From Mesostigma viride (taxonomy: Eukaryota > Streptophyta > Mesostigmatophyceae > Mesostigmatales > Mesostigmataceae), in contig RPFO01000175.1 of assembly GCA_009746045.1 (NCBI GenBank), forward strand, positions 1,956,898 through 2,020,897: a stretch of DNA of 64,000 nt, given 5' to 3'. Positions within the stretch are counted from its first letter, which is position 1, and the number at the start of each line of letters is the position of its first letter. The notes under the pieces are model-generated. The model was given only the letters and a program-made list of their open reading frames with translations, searched no databases and was not told the origin of the DNA. Positions 58,331 through 64,000 of this stretch are shown here, piece after piece. A program made the translations under genes and the position numbers.

Positions 58331-59492
58331 AACCTGTCGGGAAGGTGTAATGCTTTTATTTCCATGCTTCTCTGAAATTTCTTTTGCTTTATAGACAGTT
58401 GTGTTCGAGGAAATTCACGCGGTCTTCCTAAGCAGCAGCATCATTTTCCCCAGACACTGACGAGCTGGCACCTGTCTCCTAAAGAAAGTGGCTCGTGCTT
58501 GTTAGAAAGGAGGCAGTGTGCATTTTGCGGGACACAATGCTTTGGTGGCACATGCATCAGGTAGGTTGTTCCAATGGTCTCTTCACCTTTCCCACTGAGT
58601 AAATGATAGCCTTTGTCATGCTAACCAGAGCAGCTAGCCACAGGTTGGCTGGATAAAAAGTCAGCTTATTTTCTCTTTATATACTGCGTGTGTGGTCCTC
58701 CACATGTCCGGCTTGTTGGGCATTTTGGAAGAGGGTTTTTAATGTGTTGTTGGGTGGAACAACTTGGTTGTTGGCACAAAATCACACATTATTAGCCTGA
58801 GATAGGCATGACATATGCTGCTCAGGCGTGTCGTCCTACCAGCCTTGAACATTGTTAAGGGTAGACTCACAAGGCTGGCTGTGCCGATGGAGGGGTGGGG
58901 CGTATGACGCTCCGGACATCCTCCTCACACTCCGTGATCAAAGTGGGCGTGTTTTTGGGTGTCTAGGGTAGCAAAACAGATGTCATTTTGGCTCAGCACT
59001 AGCTCAATTCTCTTTTAGCGTCTACCCAGGTGGCATCACAGGAAAATCAATAACTTGAGCTACGCTTGTCAGAATGAGCTCAAACTTTGGGGTTGTGTTT
59101 CCCCCCACTCAGTGGAATATAAAATGTATGGATGACCCAATCTGATGTGTTAATGATTTGATTTATTTTTTTGGCTCAAAAAAGTACCCATTTTGCGGGA
59201 AAATTAATAACTCAAACAAATGTGACCATTTTGGCCATGTATATAGCCCAGCTTTTAAAAAAGTGGGGGAACTTTGCAGAAATGTATGGGCAGGTCATTT
59301 GGATAAGTGGTTTGTCTTGGGCAAAATATCTCATAAACAGCGTCTTTTTCTATTTTTAGCTCGCCACCGGTGCGTGGTTGGGGGTAGTACCCCCAACAAG
59401 TGGTGCCGGCATGAATGTCCAAACATCATATTTATGGTACTCAATCATCACTAGATGGTTCCCGAGTGCATTGGAACTGATATTCATTAAAG
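58331..59492. other. No gene recognised
   Basis: Mixed sequence with short open frames only. Confidence 0.45.
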
Positions 59493-61087
59493 TCAGTTTT
59501 TCAGGCTTTTGGACGTGCGAGTCCCCTTAAGCATGTCCGCCCAGGTGGTGATGGGAGGAGCATCGCCGGCCAGGCCAGCCGGGGCTGGCTTGGCGGCAAT
59601 GTCCTTCACCGCCTGGGCGGTGAGGCCTGCGGTGTTCTGCAGAACCTCGATAGCGATGGCGTTGTCCTTAAGACGCTGGTCGATGTCACGGAGCTGGGCG
59701 GTGATGGCGTCGGAGGTGGAGGTGGTGGCGGTGGAGGAGGCGAGGAGGGTGGAGATGGCGGTGGAGATGGTGGAGGTGGCGGTGGAGAGGAGGGGGAGCT
59801 CGGCAGCCAGCGTGCTGCCCATGACCGCCACATCTGCTGCGATGGGGGCCACGTGCTGCTCGAGGGCCTCCTTGAGGAGTGAGCGGATGGAGGATTCGGT
59901 TAAGGTGGTGGTGAGGGGCGTGGGGGGCCAAAGCTCCTCGAGGGAGCGGCCAAGGAGGGAGAAAAGGACGCGTTGCTGAAGGTGGGGGCGGCGGCATTTG
60001 AGGATTTGGTCGAAGGTGTGGGCGCGCCTCTGGAAAGAATCGGTGAGGCGGCCCTGATGGAAGAGTTGCTTGCACATTTCAAGGAGCGAGGCATACGATC
60101 CGAAAAACACGTAGCCCAGGATTAATTAATTAATTAATTAAACTCGTGCTCCCGTTGGGGAGTCACGGAGCACCGAAGTGCTTTTAATCCCTGTGTGTGC
60201 ACTACAGGAGAAAGGGCAGAGACCCCCGGTCTCCTTCATGCCAAAGGCATGCCACAGCTGCAATCGGGCGCGGCTAGCTAAAAGGACAGGCTAACGATCC
60301 GGCAAACTGTGGGTGCAATAAGACCCATGTGAGCATATCATAGCAAGGAGCGTGGGCAAGTAATCTGAACATAGCCAGGGCGTAGCATGGCTGTACTAGG
60401 ACTAGGCTAAGGCTATGGCTGCTGGTTGTGTACCGTGCGTTGGCGGCACGTGACTAGGTGTGTTGGCACAGCTAGGCAACAGTCTAGGCATGGCTGCCTT
60501 AGCGGCAGTGACACCAATGGTTACAAGCTAGGGCTATTATTCTAGCCCGCTGGGGGCGTCCACATCTTGTGGTTGATCATCAGGTCCCCGCCCCTCCAGT
60601 ACACCTTGGGCTTCTGGGGGTCCTGCTTATGGCGGAGGTATTCCGGCCACAGGTCGCGTCGCTGCTGTTGCTGAGCGGGGGTGAGGTCGTCATCCAGCGT
60701 CCAGGTGAGGTCGTGCAACCGCTTGCGACGAGAGAGGAACCGCTGCTTATCCTCAGGGGAGGGGAAGGTGAGTAGGACTGGTGGGGGAGCCGCCTTGTCC
60801 CGTGAGTGGTAGCCCAGGATCTTGTCGGGGTTGAGCTTGTCAAAAAAGCCGGGCTGGCTGGCGTCAAAGTCGAACTCCTCCCAGGTCGGCTCGGCAGGGC
60901 GACTGCGCTTGGGTTCAGGCGACGCTGCTGGCGAGGCGGCCAGAGGGGGCTGGGCGACCACTAGAGCTTGGCTAGTGGCGCCGCTGCCTTCTGGACCGGT
61001 GGGCGAGGCTGCAGCCGGAGCTGCAGACGTATTTTCATTGCTGAGCGCAGCCGCCAGGCTGCGTTGTGTCGAGAGGCGTTTGCTCAT
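59493..61087 (-). pseudogene. ORF split by a LINE insertion (probable LINE ORF1-like protein)
   Basis: On the minus strand an ORF starts MSKRLSTQRSLAAALSNENT (61087), runs to NPDKILGY (60809), and resumes as VFFGSYASLLEMCKQLF from 60110 to a stop at 59493. Removing 60123-60820 (insertion plus one TSD) joins the halves in frame exactly, giving about 299 residues. Features are an acidic/Pro-rich N terminus (PTWEEFDFDASQPGFF), a helical middle (RRPHLQQRVLFSLLGRSLEE), a long Ser/Thr/Ala-rich coiled-coil-like stretch and PPITTWADMLKGTRTSK near the end. The last resembles the segment before the RNA-binding domain in LINE ORF1 proteins, but the family is not certain. The uninterrupted-looking 181-residue frame at 60542-61087 is a chimera of this ORF and the insert. 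Confidence 0.65.
60123..60808 (-). mobile_element. ORF1-only LINE derivative (HAL1-like) with 12-bp TSD
   Basis: GTAGCCCAGGAT is duplicated at 60111-60122 and 60809-60820. In the sense direction the insert holds an ORF1 C-terminal domain (PPPVLLTFPSPEDKQRFLSR, TLDDDLTPAQQQQRRDLWPE, VYWRGGDLMINHK) ending near 60542, a 3' UTR of about 370 bp, the stem-loop CTCCCCAACGGGAG (60151-60164) and a (TTAA)n tail. No RT lies between ORF1 and tail, yet the 3' end matches that of the RT-bearing copy at 36790-37273. Confidence 0.85.
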
Positions 61088-61254
61088 CGTATATTGCGTA
61101 ACAGCTGCGGAAAATTATATCAGCATGTGCGTCGTAGAAAGACGCGTAGATTGTGATATTCACGGCTGAATTCGGTGCTCAAACGTGAAAGTTATGAGCT
61201 CCGCCGTCAGCCATGGCTATCTCGTGGCTCGTGGCCTTGTCACGTGAGCATAGA

Positions 61255-61574
61255 TTGTCCATTTGCGGGTATTTCCTCGTAAATGGTGGGAGAGCGATCG
61301 CAGCAATGGTGCTCACCACTAGACACTCCCGGCCAGTTAGGCTCGAAACACACGCCCTGATCAAGCATGCTGTTTCCGGCCCCACCGTCTAGGTCATCTA
61401 GTCGCTCTACACGTAAGCCAGCCATAATTTCAATGCACAAGGATACACATTTCCATCACCATTCATCTTCATCATCCTGAACGACTCGAACACGCGGACA
61501 AGATAACGGCAGGCTCGAGCTACCATGGTCCGGATTCTCCCGATTTCTGGCCTGCGCTGGTTGTCTCCTTGATA
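61255..61574. repeat. Dispersed repeat shared with CACTA element 1
   Basis: Contains gtttccggccccaccg, ttcaatgcacaagg, ataacggcaggctcgagcta and ttctggcctgcgctgg. It matches 34669-34890 in the same orientation and 33826-34023 inverted. No coding content. Confidence 0.85.
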
Positions 61575-61608
61575 GATCCTCAATTGTGTAGACATAGAGA
61601 TGGGGATG

Positions 61609-61660
61609 AATTAATTAATTAATTAATAGACACGTGACTGCGTCACGTGAGCATAAGTCC
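61609..61660 (-). repeat. LINE-type 3' tail with CACGTGAC stem-loop
   Basis: (AATT)n run at 61610-61628 next to CACGTGACTGCGTCACGTG, an 8-bp stem with a 3-base loop. A near-identical arrangement (cacgtagactgcgtcacgtg) lies at 37474-37493. It is probably the 3' end of another truncated LINE; the body to the right (61661-61760) is not recognisable. Confidence 0.5.
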
Positions 61661-62980
61661 TCAGTGGGAGGGGAACATGGGATGGAATGGATGGTGTAAG
61701 CTAGCTAGGTCCTAGTTACAGGGGTTGAAGATGGAAACGATAAGATCAAACTAGCCCCCCCGAGTAGTCAGGTTGCGGGCTCCACAGCCAGATCCGCTGT
61801 TCTTGCCAAATCTAGTGACCCGCTTACCCCCGTTCACCAACATGGGGATGGTGTCTGTCATCACCTTGTGCCATCGCTCCTTGCGGGACATTCAGGACGA
61901 TGGAAATGAATGGAGTAGGAAATGTGTAGCCTTGTGGCTGGCTAACACGCGTCTGAACAGAGCCATTAGACCTAGACGGTGTAGCTAAAAATAGCACCGC
62001 ATGATCAGTGCGGTTGTTCCTGGCTGTCAGGAGTGTCCAGTTGTAAGCACCGGTGCTATGATCCCTCTCCCACCATTAGCATGAGGAATCACCCTCAATG
62101 GGAATCAATATTCTCCTGAGGAGGGGTGCCCCATTCATGTGGGCTACACCGACAGCTCCTGGGGACGACGAATGTAGATTGGGAGTGAGCACTCTACTAG
62201 ATTGTACTAGATTCTACTATCTTCGTAGTAGTATTATGCTCTACTACATGTTACTTATTTGCCGCCGTACACAAACCTTGGCTGCCGATGCAGTAACCTG
62301 CTGCAGCTTGTGAATGTGACTGCCAGCAATCAACCTGAACAGCTGCTCGCGCGGCAAGTGAATGGCTTCAAGCCTGCATAATTATATTCTGTGGCGGATC
62401 CTACAGTAGTCTGACAATGTGACCGACTCAACGACAACTCATGAGGGCCTCAGCTGCTCGGCGCCGCATGATCTGGTCGCTCCCCGCGTCCATAACGTCC
62501 ATAATGGCTGACGACCGACAGTTAAAACCGGGAGCTCCTTGCGGCCAGCCACTTGGCTGGACGATGGCAGTAAAAATTGCGCTGGGAGCTCCTTCCCAAT
62601 CAAAGTCTGGACGACAGATCCCGTTTTGGTAGGACCAAAAGGCTCCCTGCCGTCCTCAATCGGGTCGACGGTGCCGGCCTCAGAACAACCAGTTTGGCTG
62701 GTGGGGCCCCCCTCCGCCCTCCTGTTGACACGAGCCATCGCACAAACCACACCGGAACCTGCGCCCAAGTTTGTGCCCAGATTTGAACCCAAAGTTGCGC
62801 CAAACACGCGCCCCCGAATCTGCGTCCACACTCGTGACCGAATTCCTGCCTCGATTCATGCCAAAATGTGCGCCCCATTACAAGCCCCGAATTCGCCCCA
62901 ATCTCGTCCACGGTGTGCCCTGACTTGCGCCCAGAAATGCGCCCACATTGCGTCATGATTGCGCCCTACGGGCGGCCGTA
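61661..62980. other. No gene recognised
   Basis: Mixed sequence; short frames such as 62439-62831 contain repeated Gly/Thr/Leu words from local near-repeats of tgcgcccaaatttgtgcc type (62760-62950) rather than a protein. The cyclase 3' UTR would lie at the right end. Confidence 0.45.
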
Positions 62981-63481
62981 CTACAACCTGACGTCGATGA
63001 CCAGTTCCACGGCCTCTGGGATCGACCTGGAGGATTTTTGGGGGTTGCTGTGCGAGTTGCTGTCCTCAATGTCCTTCGCCTGCGACATGTCCAGCTCCTT
63101 GGTATCCCCACTATCCCTCCCTGGGCGCGCCATCATCATCTCCGCACGCAGATTCTCCGGTAGGTTCCTCACGCTGCTCTCTAGCCAGTAGGTGATCGTC
63201 TCGCCCTTGCCCTTGAGCAGCACCTTGCCGCGCTTGACGATGCGCAGGCTCCGGTCCTGCCGGCGCAACGCGGCGGCCGCCGCCTGCGAGAGGTGCACGC
63301 AGTCCGGCTGCGAGGACGTCTCGATCCGGCTCGTCATGTTGACCGTGTCGCCAAACAGGCAGTAGCGCGGGTTGAGCGTGCCGACGACGGACGCGACCAC
63401 GGGGCCTGTGTGCACGCCCGTGCGGATGTGGATGGTGCCCATGGAGGGGTCATCGAGCTTGACGGGGATGGTGTTGGCCAC
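62981..63481 (-). CDS. Class III nucleotide (guanylyl-type) cyclase, last coding exon
   Basis: This exon encodes the second half of a class III cyclase catalytic domain, which converts GTP (or ATP) to the cyclic nucleotide. After a 3' splice acceptor (GCATACAG, AG at 63482-63483) the frame reads [20 protein letters not shown], then [20 protein letters not shown], the cyclase signature with the N-x3-R catalytic pair, then [15 protein letters not shown] and [12 protein letters not shown], the usual end of the domain. The Cys in [10 protein letters not shown] is typical of guanylyl rather than adenylyl cyclases. A tail of about 50 residues ends at a TAG at 62981. The metal-binding aspartates lie in exons beyond the window or in 63500-64000 that I could not identify. 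This is the only convincing host gene. Confidence 0.85.
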   Translation of the reverse strand: MANTIPVKLDDPSMGTIHIRTGVHTGPVVASVVGTLNPRYCLFGDTVNMTSRIETSSQPDCVHLSQAAAAALRRQDRSLRIVKRGKVLLKGKGETITYWLESSVRNLPENLRAEMMMARPGRDSGDTKELDMSQAKDIEDSNSHSNPQKSSRSIPEAVELVIDVRL

Positions 63482-63811
63482 CTGTATGCATGGGGACATG
63501 CCCGCGCGCGGATGCCAGCATAAAAGGGCCCAGGGTCAGGGGTGTGGAATCGAGAGCGACAGCGTGGAGGACTTCGCACAAGAAAGTGATGGTGGGGGGT
63601 GGGTGGGGGGGCGGGGGGAGTAGACAGTCCGGCCTGTCAGTGACAGATCCACAATACAAAAGGCGGTGCCACTCAACGAGCGCTCGCGACGCGGAACGGA
63701 TAAACATGGGCCCTAGAAACAAGATAACACAATGGCTCCAAACTGTTTAGGGTGTAAGGGTTTAGGGTATCACACGTAGCCGGCATGCAGGTGAGGTGGG
63801 GAGCGCATGGG
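63482..63811 (-). other. Probable intron of the cyclase gene
   Basis: Sequence upstream of the exon's acceptor on the minus strand; no further cyclase exon is visible. It contains a G-rich run (63590-63620) and two TTTAGGG-like words near 63748-63768. Confidence 0.4.
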
Positions 63812-64000
63812 GTGGGCCCACCACACAGAACTAGTGGTATAAGATCAAGACCCCTGATAGTGGGCCCACCACACAGAACTAGTGGTATAAGATCAAGACC
63901 CCTGATAGTAGGCCCACCACACAGAACTAGTGGTATAAGATCAAGACCCCTGATAGTAGGCCCACCACCAGAACTAGTGGTATAAGATCAAGACCCCTGA
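63812..64000. repeat. 48-bp tandem repeat, about four units, cut by window end
   Basis: Units containing gggcccaccacacagaac and tagtggtataagatcaagac repeat every 48 bp from about 63814 (63814, 63862, and so on). The last unit lacks two bases. The array probably continues beyond the window, inside the presumed cyclase intron. Confidence 0.95.

Noticed and set aside
62439-62958. ORFs of 118-139 residues on both strands
   Set aside because: Built from local near-repeats of a short motif; no family signal and overlapping frames are equally open.
63748-63768. Telomere repeat (TTTAGGG)
   Set aside because: Only two imperfect units, inside a presumed intron.
63812-64000. CRISPR-like array of 48-bp repeats
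   Set aside because: The units are contiguous with no unique spacers, and the genome is eukaryotic.

Overview
The window looks like a transposon-dense stretch of a eukaryotic nuclear genome, most likely an alga. I lean towards a green alga because of the ACGC and CCCT microsatellites, the class III cyclase exon, chromodomain Ty3/gypsy elements and CACTA and hAT elements, but the lineage is not proven from sequence alone. There is no prokaryotic-style operon, no rRNA and no tRNA that I can see. The only convincing host gene is the last exon of a class III nucleotide cyclase, probably guanylyl type, at 62981-63481 on the minus strand. Almost everything else is mobile DNA, much of it nested.

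Layout. 1-3986: a minus-strand LINE reverse-transcriptase remnant split by two head-to-tail copies of an unclassified element (827-3450, flanked by TAAT). 3987-6249: gene-poor DNA with a 48-bp perfect hairpin (4455-4570) and a 196-bp 5'-truncated LINE with a 14-bp target-site duplication (TSD). 6250-30182: one chromodomain-bearing Ty3/gypsy element bounded by two 572-bp LTRs and a 5-bp TSD (ACGGC). Its 5' LTR is split by a 1.77-kb inverted-repeat element (6423-8195). Its internal region is split by a second, GC-rich Ty3/gypsy element (about 10.1-18.3 kb) and by a smaller element (about 18.5-19.7 kb). Its own ORFs are a small protein resembling the RNase H1 N-terminal/Cauli_VI domain, Gag, Pol and an extra post-integrase ORF interrupted by a 584-bp MITE.

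30188-31955: nothing recognised. 31956-36360: a CACTA transposon carrying a DUF4216-like gene. 36790-38450: truncated LINE pieces, including ORF1-only copies. 38560-43800: a 184-bp tandem repeat array interrupted by a 4.6-kb LINE with RING-H2, zinc-finger, RT and restriction-like endonuclease domains. 43862-45405: an internally deleted APE-type LINE. 46169-53750: a second, larger CACTA-type element. 53816-55630: a 423-bp direct repeat pair. 56034-56625: a hAT transposase fragment. 57067-57594: long microsatellites. 59493-61087: an ORF split by an ORF1-only LINE insertion. 62981-63481: the cyclase exon. 63812-64000: a 48-bp tandem repeat running off the end.

The most remarkable object is the GC-rich retrotransposon at 10464-18309. 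Its Gag-Pol polyprotein reads Gag, CCHC knuckle, aspartic protease, complete cytosine-C5 DNA methyltransferase, reverse transcriptase, RNase H, integrase and a C-terminal PHD finger. It therefore encodes a DNA-methylation writer and a probable histone-tail reader in one polyprotein. Retrotransposons carrying cytosine methyltransferases are known from dinoflagellates and charophyte algae (de Mendoza and colleagues, 2018). The pairing with a PHD finger is the part I do not recall being described. Five of the six main frame breaks in the large retroelement ORFs fall in G or C homopolymers, so these elements may be more intact than they first look.
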